A DNA stretch of 64,000 nt from Oscillospiraceae bacterium. Lineage in GTDB: Bacteria > Bacillota > Clostridia > Oscillospirales > Oscillospiraceae. Each line of letters begins with the position of its first letter. Position 1 is the stretch's first letter. The translations under genes and the position numbers were made by a program. The DNA is taken from contig JAGBBD010000006.1 of the NCBI GenBank assembly GCA_017938625.1, positions 62,001 through 126,000 of the forward strand, written 5' to 3'. The notes below the pieces were generated by a model. The model made no database searches. It saw only the letters and a program-made list of their open reading frames with translations, and was not told the origin of the DNA. Positions 41,715 through 50,206 of the stretch are shown here, piece after piece.

Positions 41715-42071
41715 ATGGACACCAACGTAAAACGAGGCGATATCTTTTACGCCGATCTCAGCCCTGTGGTTGGCAGCGAGCAGGGCGGCACCCGACCTGT
41801 TCTGATCGTGCAGAACGACACCGGCAACAGACATTCACCGACAGTCATTGCGGCAGCCATCACCAGCCAGACCGGCAAAGCGAAGCTGCCCACTCATATT
41901 TCTTTGACCGGCAGGGAAGTGGGTCTGACCAAGGATTCCGTTGTGCTTCTCGAGCAGATCCGCACCATTGACAAACGCCGGCTGCGGGAACATATGGGGC
42001 ATGTGGATGACCGTTTGATGAATCAGATTGATAATGCCATCGCTGTCAGCTTTGGCTTGCAGACTCCGTAA
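41715..42071 (+). CDS. MazF/PemK-family endoribonuclease toxin
   Basis: The 118-residue protein starts MDTNVKRGDIFYADL and has GSEQGGTRPVLIVQND and LTKDSVVLLEQIRTIDK, the MazF/NdoA core. It should cleave mRNA at short sequence motifs. GGAG lies ten bases before the chosen ATG. The 114 bases between alr and this gene hold no open frame for an RHH-type antitoxin; all frames carry stops. The antitoxin may be lost or located elsewhere. Confidence 0.92.
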   Translation: MDTNVKRGDIFYADLSPVVGSEQGGTRPVLIVQNDTGNRHSPTVIAAAITSQTGKAKLPTHISLTGREVGLTKDSVVLLEQIRTIDKRRLREHMGHVDDRLMNQIDNAIAVSFGLQTP

Positions 42072-42081
42072 TATGGACTGA

Positions 42082-42116
42082 CCCTCCTGCATAGGCTTTA
42101 TGCAGGAGGGCTTGTT
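42082..42116 (+). terminator. Hairpin after mazF that also sequesters the next ribosome binding site
   Basis: A 12-bp perfect stem (42082-42093 with 42099-42110) is followed by CTTGTTTT, so it can terminate transcription. Its 3' arm contains GGAGGG (42105-42110), which is the ribosome binding site of the gene starting at 42119. Confidence 0.78.
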
Positions 42117-42118
42117 TT

Positions 42119-42568
42119 ATGGATCTACCTGTTATGCTGCATGAAGAAACTGTAGGCACCTGTACCTTGGAGGAAATGGGGCTGTATTGGATCATCCAAT
42201 GCCGATGTAAGGTTTTGTCAGACAAAGTGGAGCGTTTATATGCCGGGGAACGTAAGCTGGGAGTACTGGAAAAAGAAGGGGAGCAGCTGACGCTCCGCAG
42301 GAGGCTTTCCAAGTCGTCCTGTCCGGAACTGCCGCCTGTCCTGGGGTATCTGACGCTGCATCCCACAGCGCCTAAAATGCCGCAAACGGAAGAAAAAACG
42401 GAATATGCTCCGTGGGAGGGCAGTATTCAAGGCTATGAACTCAAAGGCTTGCTTGATGGCGATCATGTGTTGTTTCCCTATGAAGAAAATGCACCATGTC
42501 CCTGTGAGCCACTATTCTGCTTCTTTGAGATTCGCGATGGTTATTGGCGCTTGCCGCTGGACGTATAA
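42119..42568 (+). CDS. Hypothetical protein
   Basis: The 149-residue soluble protein has no signal peptide. It has a beta-rich N-terminal part (VGTCTLEEMGLYWIIQCRCK) and a Cys-Pro cluster near residue 127 (APCPCEP). I do not recognise a family. Its GGAGGG is inside the mazF terminator stem, so its translation should depend on transcripts or ribosomes opening that hairpin. Confidence 0.68.
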   Translation: MDLPVMLHEETVGTCTLEEMGLYWIIQCRCKVLSDKVERLYAGERKLGVLEKEGEQLTLRRRLSKSSCPELPPVLGYLTLHPTAPKMPQTEEKTEYAPWEGSIQGYELKGLLDGDHVLFPYEENAPCPCEPLFCFFEIRDGYWRLPLDV

Positions 42569-42571
42569 TAA

Positions 42572-42607
42572 AAAACGGCTGTCTTTTGTAAGACAGCCGT
42601 TTTAGTT
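42572..42607. terminator. Bidirectional terminator
   Basis: A 14-bp perfect stem (42572-42585 with 42590-42603), loop TTGT, with A/T runs on both sides, between convergent genes. Confidence 0.92.
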
Positions 42608-43936
42608 TTAATCGGTAAGGATGCGTCTTGCTGTGAGGTAGCGGTTGGCGTAGTAAGTTTCGTTCATGGAAGAAACGCGGACGCCGGAGGAGGGATTGGC
42701 AGCGTGGACAAAGTTGTTGTTACCGATGTAGATGCCAACGTGGTTTGCGTAAGAGCCGTTGCCGAAGAACACCAGGTCACCGACCTGCAGGTTGTTTCTG
42801 GAAACAGCCACACCATTGTTGTTCATCTGATCATCGGCTGTACGCTTGAGGCTGTAGCCGAACTTGCCGAAGCAGTAATACACCAGACCTGAGCAGTCAA
42901 AGCCGTCAGAGGGGCTTTCTGCGCCGTACACATAGGGGTAGCCTACATACTGCATAGCATAGTTGGCAATGTCGACAGCATCATCGCTGGCAGTATTGTC
43001 GATCTCTTCATAATCGTCCACATATTCGCCGTTGACATAGCCTGTCTTGCCCTTGTATTCCACCTGCACCCAGCCATTTTCGCAAATACCGGTGACGGTC
43101 AGATCGGTACCGTAATTGACTGTGCCGATAATGTCGGTTTCCTTGGACCACAAAGAGCGGATGTTCAGCGCGCTTGCATTGACGATCATATGCTTGTCCA
43201 CACCTGTGATCTTCACATCTTCCACCACGGTGTTGTTGCCGGTCTCCACATTGCCGGAGCCTTGATTGTCTTCCACCACGACCTCAGCGGTGCGGATATA
43301 GTAGTAATACTCGTTCAGACTCTTATAGGCACGAAGGAACATTGCCATGGCTTCCTGTCGGGAAGCGTTGCCGTGGGGATCAAGATATGTACCGCTGTTT
43401 TCTGCCTTGCCATTGACGTAGCCGTAACGGACGCAGATCTGAGCAGCTTCCTTTGCCCACTGATCCACCTTGCCGGTATCGGCAAAGCTGCCCAGATAGC
43501 TTTCATCGGCAACAGGCTGGAAAGCGGATGCCTTGCAGAAGTTTTCAATGATCTGGAAGAACTCCTGGCGGGTCAGCTTGGCATTGGGCTTAAAGGTACC
43601 GTCGGGATAACCGCTGACGATACCAAGCTCATAAGCCTTGACGATGTACTCCGCCGTTGTGTCGGAAAAGTAGTCAGTCTGTTCCGGGATAATGGCATAA
43701 CCGGTGATCTTTTCGAAGGAGTGGACAGCAAGCTCGCACATCTCCGCTCTTGTAATGTCCTTGGAAAGATCGAAATCCGAGAAGGATGAAGGGAGCAGCC
43801 CCAACTGCTGCATTTCTCTTAAGCTTGGCTCAAACCAGGCAGCAACACCGGTGTAGCCTGCCGATGCCATGGGCACAGCAGAAAACAGCAGGATCAGACA
43901 TAAAAGCAGGGATAGGATTTTTGTTTTCAGTTTCAT
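42608..43936 (-). CDS. S-layer-homology/SH3/NlpC-P60 cell wall hydrolase
   Basis: The 442-residue secreted protein has a signal peptide (1-26), SLH repeats (about 30-215; the second has GYPDGTFKPNAKLTRQEF), an SH3 domain (about 245-308) and an NlpC/P60 peptidase (318-442) with Cys348 in FDCSG, His399 and His411. SLH domains bind pyruvylated wall polymers, so the enzyme acts at the cell surface. It is similar in its C-terminal half to the 300-residue NlpC protein 9 kb upstream. Confidence 0.93.
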   Translation of the reverse strand: MKLKTKILSLLLCLILLFSAVPMASAGYTGVAAWFEPSLREMQQLGLLPSSFSDFDLSKDITRAEMCELAVHSFEKITGYAIIPEQTDYFSDTTAEYIVKAYELGIVSGYPDGTFKPNAKLTRQEFFQIIENFCKASAFQPVADESYLGSFADTGKVDQWAKEAAQICVRYGYVNGKAENSGTYLDPHGNASRQEAMAMFLRAYKSLNEYYYYIRTAEVVVEDNQGSGNVETGNNTVVEDVKITGVDKHMIVNASALNIRSLWSKETDIIGTVNYGTDLTVTGICENGWVQVEYKGKTGYVNGEYVDDYEEIDNTASDDAVDIANYAMQYVGYPYVYGAESPSDGFDCSGLVYYCFGKFGYSLKRTADDQMNNNGVAVSRNNLQVGDLVFFGNGSYANHVGIYIGNNNFVHAANPSSGVRVSSMNETYYANRYLTARRILTD

Positions 43937-43939
43937 ACA

Positions 43940-44695
43940 TTACACCTCGATCATAAGTCCCACAGGGCAGTGGTCGGAGCCGAAAACATCATGATAGATG
44001 GGTGTTTCGGCGATGCGTTCTTTCAGTCGGTCGGAAACCAGGAAATAGTCGATGCGCCAGCCTGCGTTGTTCTTTCTGGCATTGAAGCGATAGCTCCACC
44101 AGGAGTATGCACCCACAGTATCGGGGTACCGGTAGCGGAAGGAATCGGTGAAACCTGCCTCCAGCAGCATGGAAAACTTTGCGCGCTCTTCATCGGAAAA
44201 ACCGGCATTGCCGCGATTGGGACCGGGATTTTTCAAATCGATCTCCTGGTGGGCAACATTATAATCTGCACAGGCGATCACAGGCTTGACCTTGTCCAGC
44301 TTCATCAGATGGCAGCGATAGGCATCGTCCCAAGCCATGCGGTGATCCAAACGCTTCAGTCCGTCCTGTGCGTTGGGTGTGTAGCAGTTGACCAGATAGA
44401 AGTCCGGATACTCCAGCGTGATGCAGCGTCCCTCTGTGTCCAGTGCTTCCACACCGAGACCGTAGGTCACAGACAGGGGCTTTTCCTTTGCAAAAATGGC
44501 GGTGCCGGAATAGCCTTTCTTTTCGGCATAGCACCAGAACTGCTCATAACCGGGAAGAGCAAGATCCACTTGTCCTTCCTGCAGCTTGGTCTCCTGCAGG
44601 CAGAAAAAGTCAGCATCGGCTGCAGAGAAGAATTCTTCGAATCCCTTTTGTAAGCAGGCACGCAGTCCGTTGACGTTCCAAGAAATAAACTTCAT
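43940..44695 (-). CDS. xth: Exodeoxyribonuclease III
   Basis: The 251-residue AP endonuclease has the family blocks MKFISWNVNGLRAC, FCLQETKLQEG, YSGTAIFAK, DHRMAWD, ADYNVAH, WSYRFNARKNNAGWRIDYFLVS (shown as YRFNARKNNAGWRIDY) and GSDHCPV, with all catalytic His/Asp/Glu present. It repairs abasic sites. The start follows GGAGAAAC; an N-terminal open-frame extension was rejected. Confidence 0.96.
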   Translation of the reverse strand: MKFISWNVNGLRACLQKGFEEFFSAADADFFCLQETKLQEGQVDLALPGYEQFWCYAEKKGYSGTAIFAKEKPLSVTYGLGVEALDTEGRCITLEYPDFYLVNCYTPNAQDGLKRLDHRMAWDDAYRCHLMKLDKVKPVIACADYNVAHQEIDLKNPGPNRGNAGFSDEERAKFSMLLEAGFTDSFRYRYPDTVGAYSWWSYRFNARKNNAGWRIDYFLVSDRLKERIAETPIYHDVFGSDHCPVGLMIEV

Positions 44696-44738
44696 GTGTT
44701 TCTCCATTTGGTTTCCATAATACTTTTGTTGCCCACAT

Positions 44739-44767
44739 AGTATACCAGAATTCGACAGATCCGACAA
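44739..44767 (-). promoter_or_regulatory. xth promoter
   Basis: TTGTCG, 17-base spacer and TATACT on minus, 43 bases before the start codon. Confidence 0.75.
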
Positions 44768-44795
44768 GGGGTTAATCAAAATCTTGGCGCGGCAG

Positions 44796-44824
44796 TTGTT
44801 TTTTTAGCGAGATTGTGGTATAAC
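44796..44824 (+). promoter_or_regulatory. murT promoter (leaderless transcript predicted)
   Basis: TTGTTT, a 17-base spacer ending TTGTGG, and TATAAC (44819-44824). The ATG of murT begins six bases after the -10, where transcription should start, and no ribosome binding site is present. Confidence 0.65.
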
Positions 44825-44830
44825 AAAGCC

Positions 44831-46201
44831 ATGAATATCCGAGTGAGTTTATCTGTTCTTTCCTGCAAGTTCTGCCGCCTTGCGCTTCGGCTGCTGGGTC
44901 GCGGAGGCACAGATTTCCCGGGCCGCGTGGCTCTGAAGGTCTGCCCCGATGTGCTGGGAAGACTGGCAAAGAACGTGACGACCATTATCGTCACGGGCAC
45001 CAATGGCAAGACAACGACTGCCCGTATGATCGAGCAAGCTCTTTCTGACAGCGGAATTTCTTACTTTGCCAATCGATCCGGCGCAAATCTTCTCAGCGGT
45101 GTGACCGCAGAATTTGCCATGCACTCGTCAATGACAGGCAAGTGCAAATATGAATATGCAGTCATTGAGGCTGACGAAGCTGCCTTCAAGACCATTGGTA
45201 AATTGGTCGATGCCAAAGCTGTTGTGGTCACCAATGTTTTCAGCGATCAGCTTGATCGATATGGCGAGGTGACACAGACGCTGGAGAATATCCGAATCGG
45301 CATTTCCCACAGCAAGAATGCGGTTCTTTGTTTGAATGCAGACGATTCTCTGACCGGCTCTCTGGCTGAAACCGTGGATAACCCTGTCGTTTTCTACGGT
45401 GTGGATACCCCCATTTACAAGACCCGTGTGGCAGAAAGTTCCGATGCACCCTTCTGTCGCGTGTGTAAGCATGAGTATGAGTACGACTATGTGACTTACG
45501 GTCATCTGGGAGGTTACCGCTGCCCCAACTGCGGCGCCAAGCGTCCTCAGCCGCAGGTCAGTGTGAAAGAGGTCATAGCTTCCGATGCCGAGCATTCACA
45601 GGTCGTTATGACTCAAAATGGCGAGGAATATCCTACCACCATCAATCTGCCTGGTGGCTACAATATCTACAATGCCTGTTCAACCATGGCATGTGGTGCA
45701 GCACTGGGGCTTGATCCGCAGGTGGTGTCCAAGTCCCTTTCCGCATTTTCCTGTGCTTTCGGCAGAATGGAAAAGTTTGATATCAACAATGTGCCCCTGC
45801 GCATGATTCTGATCAAGAATCCTGCCGGCTGCAATCAGGTGCTGAACTTCCTGACACAGATGGAAGAACCTTTCACCTTTGCCGTATGTCTGACGGATCA
45901 TACTCAGGATGGCAGAGATATCAGCTGGATCTGGGATGTGGATATTGAGCGCCTTGTTGCCATGGGCGACATGATCGGCAAGGTGCTGGTCTCCGGCAAT
46001 CGAGCTGATGATATGGCGCTGCGGTTTAAGTATGCAGGTCTTCCTATGGAGAAGCTGGAAGTGGTACGTGATTATCTGGATCTGACCAATGCCTGTGTGG
46101 CAGAGGGAAGACCCTGCTATATCATGCCTACCTATACCGCCATGCTGGATCTGCGCGGCACCATCAGCAAACACTTTGGCTTTAAGGCTTTCTGGGAATA
46201 A
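44831..46201 (+). CDS. murT: Lipid II isoglutaminyl synthase, Mur ligase subunit
   Basis: The 456-residue protein pairs with GatD to amidate the D-Glu of lipid II. It has the ATP loop TGTNGKTTT at about 55-63, EADEAAF, and the zinc ribbon with Cys209/212 and Cys231/234 inserted in the Mur ligase middle domain. The C-terminal DUF1727 domain holds the third catalytic residue in the DVDIERL region. It has no visible ribosome binding site; the mRNA is probably leaderless. GatD follows after nine bases. Confidence 0.95.
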   Translation: MNIRVSLSVLSCKFCRLALRLLGRGGTDFPGRVALKVCPDVLGRLAKNVTTIIVTGTNGKTTTARMIEQALSDSGISYFANRSGANLLSGVTAEFAMHSSMTGKCKYEYAVIEADEAAFKTIGKLVDAKAVVVTNVFSDQLDRYGEVTQTLENIRIGISHSKNAVLCLNADDSLTGSLAETVDNPVVFYGVDTPIYKTRVAESSDAPFCRVCKHEYEYDYVTYGHLGGYRCPNCGAKRPQPQVSVKEVIASDAEHSQVVMTQNGEEYPTTINLPGGYNIYNACSTMACGAALGLDPQVVSKSLSAFSCAFGRMEKFDINNVPLRMILIKNPAGCNQVLNFLTQMEEPFTFAVCLTDHTQDGRDISWIWDVDIERLVAMGDMIGKVLVSGNRADDMALRFKYAGLPMEKLEVVRDYLDLTNACVAEGRPCYIMPTYTAMLDLRGTISKHFGFKAFWE

Positions 46202-46210
46202 GGAGGACAT

Positions 46211-46936
46211 ATGGAACTGAAGATCTGTCATCTTTATCCCGATGTGATGAATCTCTCCGGTGATCGCGGCAACGTGATCTGCATGGAAAAGCGCCTTGCC
46301 TGGCGTGGTATTGATGTGGTCACGACGGGCATCACCATTGGTGAAAACCTGCAGGCATCGGACTTTGACCTGTTCTTCCTTGGGAACGGTCAGCCCTTTG
46401 AGCAGGCACTTTTGCTGCAGGATCTGGCAGGAGAGAAGGCAGCGCAGCTGAAGTCTGCAGCAGCGGACGGATTACCCATCCTTGCCATTTGCGGTGGTTA
46501 TCAGCTGCTGGGCAATTCCTATGAGACTGCCGATGGCACTATACTGGACGGTGCAGGTGTGCTGGATGTGCAGACAAAATGTGTCGGCAAACGTCTGGTC
46601 GGTGACTATGCCTTTACCTGCGAAGAACTGGGAGAAACCATTGTTGGCTTTGAAAATCATGCCGGCAAGACATGGCTCGGCAGCGCTGTCAAGCCCTTTG
46701 GTGCAGCTGTCCCGGGTCATGGCAACAACGGAGAGGACGGCACAGAGGGTGCAAGATACAACAATGTGTTTGCCTCCTATGCCCATGGCTGTCTGCTTCC
46801 CAAGAACCCCAAACTTTGCGATCATATCCTCAAGATCGCGCTGGAGCGGAAATACGGTAGTGCCGAACTGGCACCGCTGGACGACACACTGGAGCTGACT
46901 GCTCACGCATATGTGGAAACAAAGCTTGAAAAATAA
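46211..46936 (+). CDS. gatD: Lipid II isoglutaminyl synthase, glutaminase subunit
   Basis: The 241-residue CobB/CobQ-like amidotransferase supplies ammonia to MurT. The nucleophile is Cys94 in LAICGGYQLLG and the general base His192 in SYAHGCLLP. Early LSGDRGN is typical of GatD. AAGGAGG precedes the ATG. Confidence 0.95.
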   Translation: MELKICHLYPDVMNLSGDRGNVICMEKRLAWRGIDVVTTGITIGENLQASDFDLFFLGNGQPFEQALLLQDLAGEKAAQLKSAAADGLPILAICGGYQLLGNSYETADGTILDGAGVLDVQTKCVGKRLVGDYAFTCEELGETIVGFENHAGKTWLGSAVKPFGAAVPGHGNNGEDGTEGARYNNVFASYAHGCLLPKNPKLCDHILKIALERKYGSAELAPLDDTLELTAHAYVETKLEK

Positions 46937-46939
46937 GAA

Positions 46940-46973
46940 AAGATGCCTTCCGATCGGAAGGCATCTTCTTTTA
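46940..46973. terminator. murT-gatD terminator
   Basis: A 12-bp perfect stem (46940-46951 with 46956-46967), loop GATC, followed by CTTTTAT; it also abuts the stop of the convergent glycosylase gene. Confidence 0.88.
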
Positions 46974-47546
46974 TACTGAGTATCGCTGCGGATCATCGGT
47001 GATGCTTATCAGCATTTCTCTGAGCTTTTTCAGATCACGGAATGTGTCCGGGCGCTTGGTGATATCACGAAGCAACGCCGAGGGGTGGTACATTGCCATA
47101 AAGCGGATACCGCCTTTGTCAAACCAAACACCGTGCTCCTTAGTGATCTTAAAATCTTCGCTGATCAGCTTTTGCGCGGCAATTCTGCCAAGACAGACGA
47201 TGATCTTAGGCTGCAAAAGCTTTGTCTGCATCCGCAGCCAGCCGATGCAGGCTTCCTGCTCTGTGGGCAGAGGGTCTCTGTTCTGAGGCGGTCGGCACTT
47301 GACGATGTTGCCAATGTAGCAGTTGTGCCGCCCAAGACCAATTATGGAGAGCATATCATCCAGAAACTGTCCCGCAGGCCCCACAAAAGGCTCGCCCTGC
47401 AGATCCTCTTGTCCACCGGGCCCTTCACCCACGAACAGTACTTCAGCATCTGTGGGGCCAACTCCAAAGACCACATTCTGTCTGGTTTTGGCAAGCTCAC
47501 ACTTGTCGCATTGAAGACATGCTTGTTTTAAGGCTTCCCAGTCCAT
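46971..47546 (-). CDS. Uracil-DNA glycosylase, 4Fe-4S type (family 4/5)
   Basis: The 191-residue enzyme removes uracil from DNA. Cluster cysteines are visible as CDKC near 13-16, CRPPQNRDP, and QEACIGW. Catalytic motif 1 is GEGPGGQED and motif 2 is HPSALLRD. AAAGG lies nine bases before the chosen ATG; a GTG three codons earlier is possible. It is encoded just downstream of dacF, 16 bases apart. Confidence 0.92.
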   Translation of the reverse strand: MDWEALKQACLQCDKCELAKTRQNVVFGVGPTDAEVLFVGEGPGGQEDLQGEPFVGPAGQFLDDMLSIIGLGRHNCYIGNIVKCRPPQNRDPLPTEQEACIGWLRMQTKLLQPKIIVCLGRIAAQKLISEDFKITKEHGVWFDKGGIRFMAMYHPSALLRDITKRPDTFRDLKKLREMLISITDDPQRYSV

Positions 47547-47562
47547 GGACAACACCCTTTCT

Positions 47563-49041
47563 TCATTCGTCGGGGAAGAAATTGCGGAACTTCTGACGTC
47601 TGTTTTTCACTTCCAGTGCACGTCTGCGTGCTGCGATCTTCTGCTTGCGCATTCTGCGGCGGTAGACCTGCATCCAGATCACATACAGTAAGATCAGCGC
47701 CACACCGGTGAGGAGAATTCCCAACAGCCATTTCCACCAGGCACCGGAGCCGACACCTCTTGTATCCACTCTGCGGCTGACAGCAGCCTGTGCAACGGAG
47801 GTGATGGCAGCAATATCGCTTTTGCCAAGAATCATCCCCTTGTAGCTGACGGTAACGGAGCCAAGCACATCGCCGGCCTCCACAGGCGCTTCTACGGAGG
47901 CGGAATTGAGCTGGACATCCAGCACGATGTCATCAGAGGTATAAGCTGCGTCGATAAGCGTACGTACTTCGTGCGTAGGTGCCAGCGCCACCGTTCTGGT
48001 GTTTTCCGACTGTGTTACTTCGATCTCAGCAATGGGATAGAGCGTGCTCATGACCGTTGCGATTTCGTAGTTTTCAAAGGCATATTCAAACAAATTGATG
48101 GTCTCGGGGAAGCTTCTGCGCACCCAGTTGCCGTTTTCGTCCTCTTTGATGGGAGCACCCATCATAATGGACAGCAGCTGCATATTTCCGTCATCGGCAG
48201 TGGACGCAAGGCAGCACTGGGCAGGTGTGGTAAAGCCTGTCTTGATGCCGGCAGCTTTGGAATAACGGTAGTTGTTGGAAGCAGAATCCACCAGCAGCAT
48301 ATTGGTGGAGGTGAGCTTTCTTTCCTCGGACATATTGGTAGCGGGCACAGTGTATTCCGCAACACTAGTGATGGTGCGGAAGTTCTTGTCTTTCAGTGCC
48401 TCACGGGCGATCAAGGACAGATCGTATGCCGTGGTATAATGATCCTCGTCATGCAGACCGTGGGGATTGGCAAAGTGGGTATTGATACAGCCAAGCTCCC
48501 GTGCTGTTTCATTCATCAGCTCCACAAAGGCTTCCACAGAGCCGGAGATGTATTCTGCGATCACATGGCAGGCTTCGTTGGCAGAAGCGACCATGGTGCA
48601 ATAGAGCATATTCTCCAGGGTCATTTCTTCGCCTTCCATCAGATCTGCCGTACTGCCGGACTCGTGCAGATTTTCCAGCGCGGTAGCAGAAACCGTGAGC
48701 ACATCGTCCAGCTTGCCGTGTTTCAAAGCCAGATAGCAGGTCATGATCTTGGTCAGAGAAGCAGGATAGTTCTTCTCATGGATATCCAGAGCATAGAGCA
48801 CCTTGTCAGAAGTAAGTTCAATGAGAATGGCTGCGTGAGGCTCATCCTTAAAAATATCGCTGACATCTGCATATTCCTTAACGACAAAGCCTTCTGAATT
48901 TTGAATACGCAGCCCGGCAGCAGGATCGACTTCCTCTGCGGGCACTTCTTCCTCAGTCGGCTCAGTTGCGGCAGCGCAGATGACAAGAGAAAACAGCATC
49001 AGTATAGTTAATAACAGACAGATCCATTTATTTGCTTTCAT
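47563..49041 (-). CDS. dacF: D-alanyl-D-alanine carboxypeptidase (DacF-like)
   Basis: The 492-residue penicillin-binding protein 5-type enzyme has a signal peptide (1-25), the catalytic SLTK at 95-98, SAN at 153-155 and KTG at 267-269. A PBP5 C-terminal beta domain follows, then a membrane helix near 445-465 and a basic cytoplasmic tail. It trims pentapeptides in the wall. TAGGAG precedes the ATG. Confidence 0.94.
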   Translation of the reverse strand: MKANKWICLLLTILMLFSLVICAAATEPTEEEVPAEEVDPAAGLRIQNSEGFVVKEYADVSDIFKDEPHAAILIELTSDKVLYALDIHEKNYPASLTKIMTCYLALKHGKLDDVLTVSATALENLHESGSTADLMEGEEMTLENMLYCTMVASANEACHVIAEYISGSVEAFVELMNETARELGCINTHFANPHGLHDEDHYTTAYDLSLIAREALKDKNFRTITSVAEYTVPATNMSEERKLTSTNMLLVDSASNNYRYSKAAGIKTGFTTPAQCCLASTADDGNMQLLSIMMGAPIKEDENGNWVRRSFPETINLFEYAFENYEIATVMSTLYPIAEIEVTQSENTRTVALAPTHEVRTLIDAAYTSDDIVLDVQLNSASVEAPVEAGDVLGSVTVSYKGMILGKSDIAAITSVAQAAVSRRVDTRGVGSGAWWKWLLGILLTGVALILLYVIWMQVYRRRMRKQKIAARRRALEVKNRRQKFRNFFPDE

Positions 49042-49057
49042 AGTAACTCCTATTGCA

Positions 49058-49110
49058 TTCGGCATTGCCGAAGTATATTCTTATGTGTTATAATATATCA
49101 AAGTATACCC
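49058..49110. promoter_or_regulatory. Divergent dacF/comEA promoter region with 15-bp palindrome
   Basis: The palindrome TTCGGCA-T-TGCCGAA is at 49058-49072. It covers the -35 (TTGCCG, 49065-49070) of a plus-strand promoter with TATAAT 18 bases on. On minus, TTGACA at 49118-49113 with TATTAT 18 bases on drives dacF, and the palindrome lies in its leader. A repressor could thus block both. The regulator is unknown. Confidence 0.5.
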
Positions 49111-49136
49111 AATTGTCAATGAATGGAGGCTCAGGC

Positions 49137-49529
49137 ATGTCGCAGAAAAAACTATCCGCTGTGATATACGGTGTCCTTTTGGCACTTTGCCTGCTTGCCC
49201 TTGGTTACCTTTGGGGATTTAATCAAGCTTCCACGGATGTGACCGTCACGATCATGCCTTCCGAAAATGAAAGACGAGCAGCAGTTGTCAGATCGCAGAT
49301 CCCTGTTGAGCAGGGTGCCCTGACGAATGTGATAGATCTTAATACAGCCGATCAGCAAGCGTTGGAAACGCTTCCTGGAATAGGCCCTGCTCTTGCAGAA
49401 AGGATCCTTGCCTACCGTGACGAGATCGGAGCATTTTCCGCAAAAGAACAGCTGCTGAATGTGGAGGGAATCGGTCAGAAACGATTTGAAGATATTGCGC
49501 CATGGATCACCATAGGAGGAACACCATGA
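49137..49529 (+). CDS. comEA: ComEA-like helix-hairpin-helix protein
   Basis: The 130-residue protein has an N-terminal membrane helix (about 7-28), a spacer, and a C-terminal HhH DNA-binding domain beginning IDLNTADQQALETLPGIG with the second hairpin LLNVEGIGQKRFEDI. ComEA binds DNA for uptake, though single-HhH forms may have other roles. GGAGG precedes the ATG. Its stop overlaps the response regulator start. Confidence 0.88.
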   Translation: MSQKKLSAVIYGVLLALCLLALGYLWGFNQASTDVTVTIMPSENERRAAVVRSQIPVEQGALTNVIDLNTADQQALETLPGIGPALAERILAYRDEIGAFSAKEQLLNVEGIGQKRFEDIAPWITIGGTP

Positions 49530-50206
49530 GAATACTTGTTGTTGATGATGAAAGACTGCTGGTCAAGGGCATCAAATTCAATCTGGAAAACGATGGCTAC
49601 GAGGTGGTCACAGGCTCGGATGGTGTTGAGGCATTGGAGATCGCATCAAATCAGCAGATCGATCTGATCATTCTGGATCTTATGATGCCGCGGATGGACG
49701 GACTGGAAGCCTGTCAGCGTATCCGGGAGTTTTCTGATGTGCCCATTATCATGCTGACTGCCAAAGCAGACGATATGGATAAGCTTCTGGGCTTTGAGCA
49801 TGGCGCAGATGATTATATCACAAAGCCGTTCAACATTTTGGAACTGAAAGCCCGTGTCCGCGCCCTTCTGCGGCGCAGTGGTGGCGGCAGAAAAGAAACG
49901 GTCAAAAACATTCTGACTGTGGATCATATCACTTTGGATGTGGACGCACGCAACGCGCTGAAGGACGGCATCAGCACGGAATTGACGGCAAAGGAGTTTG
50001 ACCTTATGGAGCTTCTTATGCGCAATCCCAACCGGGTCTACTCCCGGGAAACGCTGCTTGATACCATTTGGGGATATGAATACCACAGCGAGATCCGCAC
50101 GGTGGATGTGCACATCCGCCGCCTGCGTGAGAAGCTGGAGCGAGACCCGGCAGAGCCGGAGCATATTATGACAAAGTGGGGAGTGGGCTACTATTTCAAA
50201 GTCTGA
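49526..50206 (+). CDS. PhoB/OmpR-family response regulator
   Basis: The 226-residue regulator has acidic residues DD at 7-8, phospho-acceptor Asp51 in LIILDLMMPRMDG, KPF, and a winged-helix domain from about residue 130 with RTVDVHIRRLREKLE. GGAGG precedes the chosen ATG, which overlaps the comEA stop; an ATG eight codons upstream is rejected. The kinase gene follows. Confidence 0.94.
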   Translation: MRILVVDDERLLVKGIKFNLENDGYEVVTGSDGVEALEIASNQQIDLIILDLMMPRMDGLEACQRIREFSDVPIIMLTAKADDMDKLLGFEHGADDYITKPFNILELKARVRALLRRSGGGRKETVKNILTVDHITLDVDARNALKDGISTELTAKEFDLMELLMRNPNRVYSRETLLDTIWGYEYHSEIRTVDVHIRRLREKLERDPAEPEHIMTKWGVGYYFKV

